17,872 nucleotides of DNA from CBDUBU01 sp965365465 (GTDB lineage Bacteria > Bacteroidota > Rhodothermia > Rhodothermales > DASSAV01). Positions within the stretch are counted from its first letter, which is position 1. Each line of letters starts with the position of its first letter. The stretch spans positions 1-17,872 of the forward strand of contig CBDUBU010000050.1 in the NCBI GenBank assembly GCA_965365465.1, written 5' to 3'. Positions 1 through 8,071 of the stretch are shown piece after piece. The notes below the pieces were generated by a model. That model was given only the letters and a program-made list of their open reading frames with translations, was not told the DNA's origin and did not search any database. A program made the position numbers and the translations under genes.

Positions 1-1868
1 CTCGCATAGCCGCCGTAGAAGCATCCGCAACAGGTCTGCACTGGACGTTTGCGCCTATGGTAGACATTGCCCGTGACGCCCGATGGGGGCGGGTGGTAGA
101 GGGTGCGGGCGAAGACACTTACCTGGGTTCTGTCATGGCTGCTGCACGTGTGCGCGGCTTTCAGGGCGATGATCTCTCATCTCCGAATACCATCCTGGCC
201 TGTGTCAAGCACTATGCAGCATATGGAGCCGCCGAGGCCGGACGCGATTACAACCCCGTGGATGTCTCGCTGCGGTCCCTGTTCCAGACGTACCTCCCGC
301 CTTTTCGGGCAGCCGAGGAGGCAGGAGCAGCAACGTTCATGTCTGCTTTCAACGAGATTGGCGGTGTTCCAGCCACTGCGCATCCCTTCCTTCTAACGGA
401 AGTGTTGCGCCGCCGCTGGGGTTTTGACGGCCTCGTTGTAAGCGACTGGAACTCTATCGGTGAGTTGCTTGCGCATCGCGTCGCCGCTACGCCCGAGCAG
501 GCAGGCATCCTTGCGCTGCGTGCAGGAGTGGATATGGATATGATGTCGGGAATCTACCCGGATCTTGTGTCTGCCGCCAGAGACGGAAGGTTGCCGGAAC
601 GAGAGGTCAATGAAGCAGTACGCCGTGTGCTCCGCGTAAAGCACCGGCTGGGTCTGTTTGAGGATCCTTATCGTTATTCTGATCCCGAACGTGAGAAAAC
701 GACGATCTTATCAGAGGCGCACTTGAGCGCCGCCCGCGAGGTTGCACGGAAGTCCATTGTGTTGCTAAAAAACGACGGTGAGGTTCTTCCACTGTCGAAG
801 AATATTGGAACGCTAGCCGTTATCGGCCCTCTCGCAGAGGATCAGGATGCTCCACTTGGCGCGTGGGCTGCTCAGGGCAAACCGGAAAATGTCGTCTCGG
901 TGCTGGAAGGCATTCGCCGGGCCGTTTCTCCGCAGACAAAAGTTCTGCATACAAAGGGCGCAAATGTGGACGATGACGACACATCAGGGTTTGCACAGGC
1001 TGTAGAACTTGCCCGGCAAGCAGATGCTGTCGTCCTGGTCCTCGGAGAATCCCGCAACATGTCCGGGGAAGCGGCAAGCCGCGCTTCAATAGAACTTCCC
1101 GGTGTTCAGCAGCAACTCGCCGAGGCAATCAGGGAGACAGGAAAACCGGTAGTGGTTGTCCTGATGAATGGTCGGCCGCTCGCCTTTCCCTGGTTGGCAG
1201 AACATATTCCTGCCCTTGTTGAAGCGTGGCACCTGGGCGTACAGATGGGACCCGCCACGGCTGATGTCCTCTTCGGCGACTACAACCCCGGAGGCAAACT
1301 GCCTATCACCTTTCCCTATGCCACAGGCCAGGTCCCGATTTACTATAACCATAAAAGCACCGGACGGCCTCCTTCTGTCGATAACCCTTATTCGTCGCGT
1401 TACCTCGATATTCCTTTCACGCCTCTTTACCCATTTGGTCATGGATTGAGTTACACGACGTTCAGATACGAAAACCTGCAAGTTTCGCCGAAAAACATGC
1501 GGGCCGGGGATACCGTCACGATAAGCCTTGACCTCACCAATGCCGGAGCCAGACAGGGCACAGAAGTCGTTCAGCTTTATACCAGCGATGTTGTCGCAAG
1601 CGTCACCCCGCCTGTCAAGGAACTCAAAGGGTTCAAATCGATCGTCTTGAATCCTGGAGAAACCAGGCATATCACGTTTAAACTTCCGGTCAATCTACTG
1701 GGCCTCTACAATGCCGACATGAATTATGTGGTCGAGCCTGGCGCGACCCGCATCATGGCTGGGAGTTCTTCTGAGGATATCCGCCTGGAAGATGCCTTCG
1801 AAATCACGGGAGGGGACGCCAGCATCGACGACACCAGAATGTACTATACGGAAGTCGAGGTCCGCTGA
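1..1868 (+). CDS. bglX: Glycoside hydrolase family 3 beta-glucosidase (BglX-like), 5' truncated by window edge
   Basis: A GH3 enzyme, expected to release glucose or related sugars from the non-reducing end of beta-linked oligosaccharides, probably in the periplasm. The frame is open to the left edge: codons from base 3 read into the family block FAPMVDIARDARWGR, so the ATG at 57 is internal. By comparison with BglX of about 765 residues, some 140-150 N-terminal residues including any signal peptide are missing. Counting from the Met at 57, the nucleophile is Asp130 in VVSDWNS. The second alpha/beta domain has the loop GESRNMSGEAASR near 330-342, where E338 is a plausible acid/base. A C-terminal fibronectin III-like domain spans about 475-575 (PPVKELKGF, LNPGET). 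It converges on the oligoendopeptidase gene. Family confident; exact substrate not. Symbol by family resemblance only. Confidence 0.93.
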   Translation, partial: RIAAVEASATGLHWTFAPMVDIARDARWGRVVEGAGEDTYLGSVMAAARVRGFQGDDLSSPNTILACVKHYAAYGAAEAGRDYNPVDVSLRSLFQTYLPPFRAAEEAGAATFMSAFNEIGGVPATAHPFLLTEVLRRRWGFDGLVVSDWNSIGELLAHRVAATPEQAGILALRAGVDMDMMSGIYPDLVSAARDGRLPEREVNEAVRRVLRVKHRLGLFEDPYRYSDPEREKTTILSEAHLSAAREVARKSIVLLKNDGEVLPLSKNIGTLAVIGPLAEDQDAPLGAWAAQGKPENVVSVLEGIRRAVSPQTKVLHTKGANVDDDDTSGFAQAVELARQADAVVLVLGESRNMSGEAASRASIELPGVQQQLAEAIRETGKPVVVVLMNGRPLAFPWLAEHIPALVEAWHLGVQMGPATADVLFGDYNPGGKLPITFPYATGQVPIYYNHKSTGRPPSVDNPYSSRYLDIPFTPLYPFGHGLSYTTFRYENLQVSPKNMRAGDTVTISLDLTNAGARQGTEVVQLYTSDVVASVTPPVKELKGFKSIVLNPGETRHITFKLPVNLLGLYNADMNYVVEPGATRIMAGSSSEDIRLEDAFEITGGDASIDDTRMYYTEVEVR

Positions 1869-1872
1869 ACTA

Positions 1873-1889
1873 CTGCCTGAAAAATGGCA
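1873..1889. repeat. 17-bp intergenic repeat, copy 1 (hairpin-forming)
   Basis: CTGCCTGAAAAATGGCA lies just after the GH3 stop and recurs exactly at 3896-3912. In this copy the next base is G, giving a CTGCC/GGCAG stem (1873-1877 with 1886-1890) around the loop TGAAAAAT. It sits between two convergent genes, so it could serve as a weak bidirectional terminator, but no T-tract follows. Function unknown. Confidence 0.5.
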
Positions 1890-1953
1890 GATCCTTATTC
1901 GGACGAAACAACCTGATAGTCATTTACCGGAAAGGCAGGAGCAGGCTTCTCTC

Positions 1954-3768
1954 TCAGAGCACCTCTCGCGCCGGCTTGTTGTGGGTGCGCTCTACTTGAG
2001 CAGCCAGTTCTTCGGCGCGAATGATTAGGTTCTCTATGGCTTGAAGACCCTGTTGCCAGAATTCCAGGTTGGTCAGATCTACCCCCAACTGTCCCACCAA
2101 CACATGCGGCCAGTCTGATCCTCCCGCCGTCAACAGGTTCATGTATCTGGCGGCGAAGCCAGATCCCTCCTCTTCATAACGTGCATAAAGCGCCAGCACC
2201 AGCAGTTCGCCGAAAGCATAGGCATAGACATATCCCGGCGTATGCAGAAAATGAGGGATGTAGCTCCACCAGTGCCGGTAGTGATCGCCCAGGGTTACAC
2301 TTCCCTGAAACATGTCCGACTGCGTTTCCAGCCAGTACGCTCCGAATTGATCTGCAGATAGTTCACCTTGCGTTCTGCGCGTCGTGTGGATCTTATTTTC
2401 AAACCGGTTCATGGCTACCTGTCTGAATACGGTAGCTATGGTATCGTCGATTTTGCCGACCAGCATGGACAACTGATTGCCGGGATCCGTCTCCTGACGG
2501 ATGAGCCGCTGAAAGACAAGCATTTCTCCGAATACGGATGCCGTCTCTGCCGTCGTCAAGGGTGTATCAGCCTGAAGAACTCCCTGCGCACGCGACAGGT
2601 ATTGATGCACGCCATGCCCCAACTCGTGCGCAAGCGTTTGCACATCACGCGATTTACCGGTGTAGTTCATCATGATATAGGGGTGAACACTCGGCACCGC
2701 GCCGTGGCTGAAGGCTCCTCCACGCTTTCCGGGATGCACAGCCGCATCGATCCACTTCTGATCAAAAAACTGCTCCACAATCTTACCAGTTTCCGCATGA
2801 AAGGCAGCATAAGCGTGCTGAACGATCTCGCACGCTTCATCCCAGGAGTAATGGGTGTCGGATTCTCCTACAGGAGCATAGCGGTCATAGTCAAACATCT
2901 CTTCGTAACCCAGCAGGCGGCGTTTGAGCTTGTAGAAACGTGCTGCCAGATCGTAACGAGAAGTAACAGCGTCAATCAGCGCCTCCACCATCTGGTCTGA
3001 CACTTCATTGGAAAGGTTGCGGCTCGACAACCAGGTTGCATACCCTCTCAGGCGGTCTGCCGTCGCCTTATCTGCCAGAAGTGTGTTAAAAATAAAGGTC
3101 AGTTCCCGCTGATGCTGTTTCAGGCCCTGGGTCAATGCTAAAGCAGCATCCTTCCGCAACGTCCGATCCGGCTCGTACAAGCGGGTCAAGCCCTCTTGTT
3201 CCGTCAGAGCCTCGCCGCGCAGTTCGAAACGAGCCGCTGAGATTGTTTCGTCAAAAAAACGATTCCAGGCAGCCGTGCTCGTAACCGACTTTTCTGCCAG
3301 AATCTTCTCCTCCGGTTCCGTCAGGAGGTGATCTTTGAGCAGACGTTGCAATTCGAGATAATGCCGGAAGGAGGCGAGGTGAGCGTCACCTATCAACTGC
3401 TCCGCACGTTCATCCGGCAGTTCAGCCCATTCCAGTTCAAAGAAAATCAGCTTCTGGCTTGTCTGAGTGTAAGCTTCCCTTACTTTCTGTAGCAGTGCGC
3501 CGCGATCCGGATCTTCGGTTTGCGTTGTCCACTGCAAGTAGGCATAGGTATACGCGCGGCCCAACCTGTCTTGCAAAGCTTCATATTCCCGCAGGGCCGC
3601 CGCGAGATCTTCTGCGCTCATGGAGACCATACGCTCCCGGTAAGCTTCAGCGAACTGCTCTGCCTCCGCATCTGCAAGATTCAGGTCTTGTTCGAGGGCC
3701 GTCTCATCGGCATACAGGTCCGTGAGGTCCCAGTAAATTGATTCAGCGCCGGTTGGTTGGGTATGCAT
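1954..3768 (-). CDS. pepF: M3 family oligoendopeptidase F (PepF-like)
   Basis: Zinc metallopeptidase of 604 residues, the usual length for the PepF/M3B group, which cuts short peptides inside the cell. The zinc motif HELGH is at residues 381-385. The third ligand is probably E408 in TTAETASVFGE, matching the downstream Glu of the thimet oligopeptidase family. An N-terminal helical PepF domain occupies roughly residues 110-190, and no signal peptide is seen. The ATG at 3768 starts a typical N-terminus leading into YWDLTDLYADE. The gene stands alone, converging on the GH3 gene and divergent from the YtxJ-like gene with 222 bp between starts. It probably recycles peptides; the preferred substrate cannot be read from the sequence. 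Symbol assigned by family. Confidence 0.95.
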   Translation of the reverse strand: MHTQPTGAESIYWDLTDLYADETALEQDLNLADAEAEQFAEAYRERMVSMSAEDLAAALREYEALQDRLGRAYTYAYLQWTTQTEDPDRGALLQKVREAYTQTSQKLIFFELEWAELPDERAEQLIGDAHLASFRHYLELQRLLKDHLLTEPEEKILAEKSVTSTAAWNRFFDETISAARFELRGEALTEQEGLTRLYEPDRTLRKDAALALTQGLKQHQRELTFIFNTLLADKATADRLRGYATWLSSRNLSNEVSDQMVEALIDAVTSRYDLAARFYKLKRRLLGYEEMFDYDRYAPVGESDTHYSWDEACEIVQHAYAAFHAETGKIVEQFFDQKWIDAAVHPGKRGGAFSHGAVPSVHPYIMMNYTGKSRDVQTLAHELGHGVHQYLSRAQGVLQADTPLTTAETASVFGEMLVFQRLIRQETDPGNQLSMLVGKIDDTIATVFRQVAMNRFENKIHTTRRTQGELSADQFGAYWLETQSDMFQGSVTLGDHYRHWWSYIPHFLHTPGYVYAYAFGELLVLALYARYEEEGSGFAARYMNLLTAGGSDWPHVLVGQLGVDLTNLEFWQQGLQAIENLIIRAEELAAQVERTHNKPAREVL

Positions 3769-3790
3769 CTATTCTCTGTTCTTTTCTTCA

Positions 3791-3809
3791 AAACTGTCCC
3801 TGACGAGTG
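3791..3809. repeat. 19-bp intergenic repeat, copy 1
   Basis: AAACTGTCCCTGACGAGTG matches 5436-5454 at 17 of 19 positions. Both copies are in non-coding DNA. This copy overlaps a small hairpin, CCTGAC (3799-3804) with GTCAGG (3814-3819). It could be a regulatory site or a remnant of a small mobile repeat; two copies are too few to decide. Confidence 0.4.
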
Positions 3810-3895
3810 TAAGGTCAGGCGCAATCCAGACGGTTGCAAGTGGGGTTCTGTTCCAGCGCCCCGGATATGTTTTCTTTCTCCGGCGGCCTGACAAC

Positions 3896-3912
3896 CTGCC
3901 TGAAAAATGGCA
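3896..3912. repeat. 17-bp intergenic repeat, copy 2
   Basis: Exact second copy of CTGCCTGAAAAATGGCA (first at 1873-1889), here in the divergent space between the peptidase and YtxJ-like genes. The stem shrinks to TGCC/GGCA because the base after the repeat is T. The conserved loop TGAAAAAT suggests the sequence itself, not only the fold, is kept. Confidence 0.45.
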
Positions 3913-3990
3913 TCTCGCACGAACAAGATCTTAACGGCTGCGTCATAGTTACTACAAGATTCTTCATCTGTCAACAAGTATTGACTGAAT

Positions 3991-4374
3991 ATGGCAGCCA
4001 GCGTATTACCGCTAAACTCGCAGGAAAAACTGGAGGAAGCTCTTTTGCGTTCGGACTCCGACCCTGTGATTCTTTACAAGCACAGCAGGACCTGCCCGGT
4101 TAGCGCCTGGGCCAGGCGTCAGATGGACCGGCTCCATGAGGAAGGAGATCCCCCTGTTTACGAACTGGTCGTACAGCAAGACCGTAACCTTTCTGACGAA
4201 ATAGCAGACCATTTCAACATCCGTCACGCCACTCCCCAGGCCATTGTGATTTACAAACGGCGCCCGGTTTTCAATGCTTCTCATCGTCGAATTTCCGCCG
4301 AAGCTCTGCGCACCATGGCACACCGAGCAAGCAGCGAAACAAATGGGGCTTCCAGCAACAGCGCAGGTGAATAA
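3991..4374 (+). CDS. ytxJ: YtxJ-like bacillithiol-system thioredoxin-fold protein
   Basis: A 127-residue cytosolic protein resembling the YtxJ/BrxC family of monothiol thioredoxin-fold proteins, found in bacteria that make bacillithiol and thought to reverse bacillithiol mixed disulfides. The N-terminal pattern is diagnostic: VILYKHSRTCPVS, with C35 followed by P36, aligns with the family's KHS-x-x-CP(I/V)S motif. ATPQAIVIYKRRPV near residue 85 fits the cis-Pro strand of the fold. The C-terminal 20 residues are low complexity (Ser/Asn/Ala). The stop is immediately followed by the ATG of the phosphotriesterase-like gene (TAAATG), so the two are almost certainly co-transcribed and translationally coupled. 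The family call is good; the redox role is taken from the family. Confidence 0.82.
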   Translation: MAASVLPLNSQEKLEEALLRSDSDPVILYKHSRTCPVSAWARRQMDRLHEEGDPPVYELVVQQDRNLSDEIADHFNIRHATPQAIVIYKRRPVFNASHRRISAEALRTMAHRASSETNGASSNSAGE

Positions 4375-5397
4375 ATGAAACGTCGAAGGTTCCTTCAAAC
4401 CCTTCTTCAGGGAGCTTCCCTTACGCTGCTTACGGGCGCTCGCGGCATTACACCTGCTGCTCCTTTTGTCATGACTGTCAACGGGCCTGTGAACCCGAAG
4501 GAGTTAGGAGTTACACTGCCTCACGAACATGTGCTGGTAGATTTTATCAGTGCAACGGAGATCACGCCCGACCGGTATGATCCGGACGAAGCCTACAGGG
4601 TTATAATTCCCTATCTCAAGCAGCTTCTGCCGTTGGAGGGGCGTACGCTGGTCGAATGCACGCCTGCTTACCTGGGGCGGGACCCCCTTCTTCTTCAGCG
4701 TCTTTCCAGAGCAACAGGACTGCACATCCTGACAAACACCGGCTATTACGGCGCTCGCCAGGATCAGAACCTCCCTGCTCACGCCTTTTCCGAATCGGCA
4801 GATCAACTTGCTGCACGCTGGATTCAGGAATTCGAGCATGGCATAGACAATACCGGCGTCAAACCGGGATTCATCAAAATCGGAGTTGACGACGCTAAAC
4901 TGTCCGAAGTTGACAAGAAGCTGGTGCAGGCTGCCGCCCGCACGCACCTGCGAACGGGATTAACCATTGCCGCTCACACCGGCCCTGCTGTGGCAGCCTT
5001 TGACGAACTCACTGTCCTCTCCGGAGAAGGAGTGCATCCGGCAGCCTGGATCTGGGTTCACGCACAGAATGAGGACAACATCGACAACCATCTTCGCGCC
5101 GCCGAACAAGGAGCATGGATTTCATTCGATGGCGTCTCTATCGACAAAATCAATGATTACGTAGGCAGGCTCTCCCACATGAAGGAAGGCAACTTGCTCC
5201 ACCGGGTTCTCATATCCCACGATGCCGGATGGTATCATGTGGGAGAGCCTGACGGAGGCGACTTCAGACCTTACACCCCGCTGTTCACTCATCTCCTGCC
5301 TGCGCTTCAAAAAGCCGGATTTACGGAGTCCGACATTCGCCGGCTTGTGGTCACGAATCCTGCCGATGCCTTCCAGGTACGGGTACGTAGCCTGTAA
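4375..5397 (+). CDS. Tat-exported phosphotriesterase-family hydrolase
   Basis: An amidohydrolase-superfamily enzyme of 340 residues in the phosphotriesterase / phosphotriesterase-like lactonase group. All metal ligands of the binuclear site are present: H50 and H52 in LPHEH, the bridging carboxylated lysine K168 in FIKIGVDD, H201 in AAHTGP, H229 in WVHAQNE and D283 in SHDAGW. The N-terminus MKRRRFLQ followed by a hydrophobic stretch is a twin-arginine signal, so the mature enzyme is probably periplasmic. It abuts the YtxJ-like gene with no spacer. Family members act on lactones, phosphotriesters or other esters; the sequence does not say which, and a natural organophosphate substrate is not implied. 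Complete and intact. Confidence 0.9.
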   Translation: MKRRRFLQTLLQGASLTLLTGARGITPAAPFVMTVNGPVNPKELGVTLPHEHVLVDFISATEITPDRYDPDEAYRVIIPYLKQLLPLEGRTLVECTPAYLGRDPLLLQRLSRATGLHILTNTGYYGARQDQNLPAHAFSESADQLAARWIQEFEHGIDNTGVKPGFIKIGVDDAKLSEVDKKLVQAAARTHLRTGLTIAAHTGPAVAAFDELTVLSGEGVHPAAWIWVHAQNEDNIDNHLRAAEQGAWISFDGVSIDKINDYVGRLSHMKEGNLLHRVLISHDAGWYHVGEPDGGDFRPYTPLFTHLLPALQKAGFTESDIRRLVVTNPADAFQVRVRSL

Positions 5398-5435
5398 CCA
5401 CAGTTGCTTAGCGAGATCTCGCGCCGCTGCTTGCC

Positions 5436-5454
5436 AAACTGTCTCTGACGCGTG
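5436..5454. repeat. 19-bp intergenic repeat, copy 2
   Basis: AAACTGTCTCTGACGCGTG, 17 of 19 identical to 3791-3809. It lies 38 bp after the phosphotriesterase-like stop. A few bases on, GCTTGAAAAACG (5461-5472) loosely resembles the GCCTGAAAAATG core of the other repeat, hinting that both motifs may belong to one degenerate element. Confidence 0.35.
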
Positions 5455-5502
5455 AACCATGCTTGAAAAACGTCTTTCATAAGGCGGGTGCCTCTTCCGG
5501 CA

Positions 5503-5532
5503 TTGCACAGCGAGCTTAAAGGTTTATCTTTC
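5503..5532 (+). promoter_or_regulatory. Candidate Bacteroidota-type promoter for the multihaem cytochrome gene
   Basis: TTG at 5503-5505 is followed after exactly 19 bases by TATCTTTC at 5525-5532, one mismatch from the Bacteroidota -7 consensus TAnnTTTG. Transcription would begin near 5539, giving a leader of about 110 bases to the ATG at 5650. The leader contains an imperfect hairpin at 5544-5567 (CTGTC/GACAG inside GGCTG/CAGCC). The match is good but short motifs of this kind also arise by chance. Confidence 0.45.
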
Positions 5533-5649
5533 CGACGACTTAAGGCTGTCAGCGACAGGTTGCAGCCTGGTGTTGCAATATGCAGACTCCAGCAACTCTT
5601 CTGCTCTTCTGCTTTTGCCGAATGATCGTTGTCAAAAGCGCACGTTTGT

Positions 5650-8028
5650 ATGAAAAATGGTTGGAAAGCAGTTTTGAAGCCGTCCGCTCTGGTTAGAAGA
5701 CGCGCGACTCCAAGAGCGCAGTTCCTTTTTCTCATCTTGGGGCCTCTTTTTGCTCTATTGCTGCTGTTCGTGTCTCTCTCCGGATGCAGCGGACAGAACA
5801 CCCCCTACTCTTCACGCTCAGCAGATTCGCTGGAATACGTCGGAAGCATTGTATGCGCGGAATGCCACCAGTCCGAAATGCAAGCATGGACAGGCTCAGA
5901 CCATGACCTTGCTATGGAAAAGGCAACGCCGGAAACCGTGCTGGGCGACTTTCAGAATGCTGTCTTTTCTCATCTCGGGGTCGAAACACGGTTTTTTCAA
6001 AGAGGCGACAGCTTTTTTGTCCGCACTGAGGGCCCGTCCGGCAAGCCGGAAACTTTCCATGTGCAGTACACCTTCGGAGTTCGACCGCTGCAACAGTATC
6101 TCGTACCGTTCTCTGACGGCCGCGTCCAAACGCTGACGGTGGCATGGGACACCGAGAAAAACCGCTGGTTCTCGCTCTACCCCGGCGAACGCATCCGACC
6201 CGACGATTGGCTGCACTGGACAAAGGGAGGGATGAACTGGAACTATATGTGCGCCGAGTGCCACTCGACAAACCTGAAAAAGAACTTTGACCTGGAAACC
6301 AACACCTATCATACAACTTTCTCCGAGATCGATGTAAGCTGTGAATCCTGCCACGGACCCGGAAGCCGGCACGTCGCCTGGGGCAGACAACCCGACGCCG
6401 AACGCAACGGCACTGCCTCAACCGGGCTTATCGTTGATCTGAAAGGACCGGAAAATGCGCGCACCCAGATCGAAACATGCGCTCCCTGCCACTCTCGCCG
6501 GCGGATTGTGAGCACCGATTTCTTACCTGGCTCGAAATACCTTGACTACTACGCTCCTGAGCTACTTGATAGCAATCTCTACTTCGCGGATGGACAGATT
6601 AAGGACGAGGTTTACGTGTATGCCTCTTTCCTCCAGAGCAAGATGTATCATAACGGCGTGCGCTGTTCCGACTGTCACGACCCTCACTCCACACGCATAG
6701 TTTTGCAAGGAAATGCTCTGTGCAATCAGTGTCACAGTCCGGAGCAGTATGATGCGCCGACGCATCTGCATCACATTCCGGGCACATCCGGCGCACAATG
6801 TGTAGACTGCCATATGCCGGAACGCACTTATATGGTGGTAGACCCACGGCGCGATCACAGCTTCAAGGTTCCTCGCCCTGATCTTACCGCTCGAATCGGC
6901 ATACCAAATGCGTGCAACGGCTGTCACACCTCGCAATCCCCTGAATGGGCCCGCGACACGATCGTTTCCTGGTTCGGATCTTCCCGGCGCGATACCACGA
7001 ACTTTGCGCTCGCGTTTGCGGCTGGTCGTGACCGGCGGGCTGAAGCAGAACCGGAACTTACCGGCATCGTGCAGAAACGCGACCGGCCGGGAATCGTCCG
7101 GGCTACCGCGCTTTCGCTGCTCGGCAGCTACGGCTCTCCCACTGCCGGGCACACCTCACAGGCTGCGCTCGCCGATCCTGACCCACTCGTACGCGCAGCC
7201 GCTGTCCGCAACCTTGAATACCTCCCTCCGGACGACCTGTACCAACAGATAACGCCCATCGTCGCCGATTCGGTCAGGCTGGTGCGTACGGAGGCAGCAA
7301 GAGTCTTGAGCCGCATTGCGTCTTCACGGTTTTCCGAAAATCGTTCTACCGGGGAGGCAGCAGCCTTCTGGAAAGCGCTCCAGGAATACCGTGCAAGCCA
7401 GAAGGCCGTCGAAGATCAGCCCGGCGCTCACCTGAATCTGGCTGTCATTCACGAGAATCTGAGTGAACCTTATGAGGCAGAGGCTGCATACCGAACGGCA
7501 ATCCGGCTGGATTCCTCTTTTGTGCCCGCGCGTATGAACCTGGCCCTGCTGCTCGACCGCCTCCGCATGAACAGCGAGCAACAGGGACAAGTGCAGCAGG
7601 CCGCGAGCCTGCGCATGGCTTCTGAAGAACAGCTCAAAGCTGCGCTCAGGTTTCAACCGGATATGCCTGAGTTGCACTACACTTTGGGGCTTTTGCTGGC
7701 CGAGGATGAAGCAAGCCTCTCTGAGGCTGCAAAACACTTGAGCAGAGCAGCCAGCCTCAGTCCACAAAACGCGCGGATACATTACAACGCGGGGCTTGCC
7801 TATCAGCAATTAGGGCAAAATGGTCGCGCAGAAGAATTGCTTCTGGCTGCAAACCGGATTCAAGCCGATCAGCCTGATTTTCTGAACGCTCTGTCCGTGT
7901 TCTACTTCCAGCAGCAACGATGGAAAGACGCGCTTTCCTACACGCTGGCGCTCAACAATCTCTATCCGAATACCCCTGCGCTCGATCAACGCATTGCCTA
8001 CATCCGCCGACAACTGGGGCAAGAATAA
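5650..8028 (+). CDS. Octahaem c-type cytochrome lipoprotein with HEAT-like and TPR domains
   Basis: A 792-residue exported protein. The N-terminus has basic residues, a long hydrophobic run and the lipobox LSGC with C46 as probable lipidated residue. Eight CXXCH haem c sites follow, with first cysteines at residues 69, 201, 231, 277, 339, 358, 384 and 422: the cytochrome c554 / doubled-CXXCH style. Residues about 445-565 look HEAT-like (RATALSLLGSYGS, VRAAAVRNLEYL, VRTEAARVLSRI), and about 605-790 form TPR repeats. It probably carries electrons in the periplasm or at a membrane surface, with the repeats binding a partner protein. No catalytic subunit is adjacent, so the pathway is unknown. 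A TTG at 5629 would add seven residues; the ATG is preferred. There is no clear Shine-Dalgarno. It converges on the aldo/keto reductase gene. Confidence 0.9.
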   Translation: MKNGWKAVLKPSALVRRRATPRAQFLFLILGPLFALLLLFVSLSGCSGQNTPYSSRSADSLEYVGSIVCAECHQSEMQAWTGSDHDLAMEKATPETVLGDFQNAVFSHLGVETRFFQRGDSFFVRTEGPSGKPETFHVQYTFGVRPLQQYLVPFSDGRVQTLTVAWDTEKNRWFSLYPGERIRPDDWLHWTKGGMNWNYMCAECHSTNLKKNFDLETNTYHTTFSEIDVSCESCHGPGSRHVAWGRQPDAERNGTASTGLIVDLKGPENARTQIETCAPCHSRRRIVSTDFLPGSKYLDYYAPELLDSNLYFADGQIKDEVYVYASFLQSKMYHNGVRCSDCHDPHSTRIVLQGNALCNQCHSPEQYDAPTHLHHIPGTSGAQCVDCHMPERTYMVVDPRRDHSFKVPRPDLTARIGIPNACNGCHTSQSPEWARDTIVSWFGSSRRDTTNFALAFAAGRDRRAEAEPELTGIVQKRDRPGIVRATALSLLGSYGSPTAGHTSQAALADPDPLVRAAAVRNLEYLPPDDLYQQITPIVADSVRLVRTEAARVLSRIASSRFSENRSTGEAAAFWKALQEYRASQKAVEDQPGAHLNLAVIHENLSEPYEAEAAYRTAIRLDSSFVPARMNLALLLDRLRMNSEQQGQVQQAASLRMASEEQLKAALRFQPDMPELHYTLGLLLAEDEASLSEAAKHLSRAASLSPQNARIHYNAGLAYQQLGQNGRAEELLLAANRIQADQPDFLNALSVFYFQQQRWKDALSYTLALNNLYPNTPALDQRIAYIRRQLGQE

Positions 8029-8071
8029 CCTTCCCCATGCAAATGCGTGAGAAGAACCATCCCTCCGCAGA

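Noticed and set aside
1086..1670. 194-residue minus-strand frame inside the GH3 gene
   Set aside because: It is antisense to a clearly conserved GH3 coding region and has no recognisable motif; a shadow frame.
2368..3000. 210-residue plus-strand frame antisense to the oligoendopeptidase
   Set aside because: It overlaps the HELGH-containing coding region; its sequence shows no domain and is explained by the codon pattern of the real gene.
3970..3985. GTCAA-N6-TTGAC inverted repeat just upstream of the YtxJ-like start as an operator
   Set aside because: The arms are only 5 bp and do not extend; too short to claim without conservation data.
5629..5649. TTG start seven codons upstream for the cytochrome
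   Set aside because: The ATG at 5650 is in frame and already leaves a long signal region; there is no ribosome binding site favouring the TTG.
6562..7152. 196-residue minus-strand frame inside the cytochrome gene
   Set aside because: The plus strand encodes four CXXCH sites and conserved repeats here; the antisense frame has no family features.
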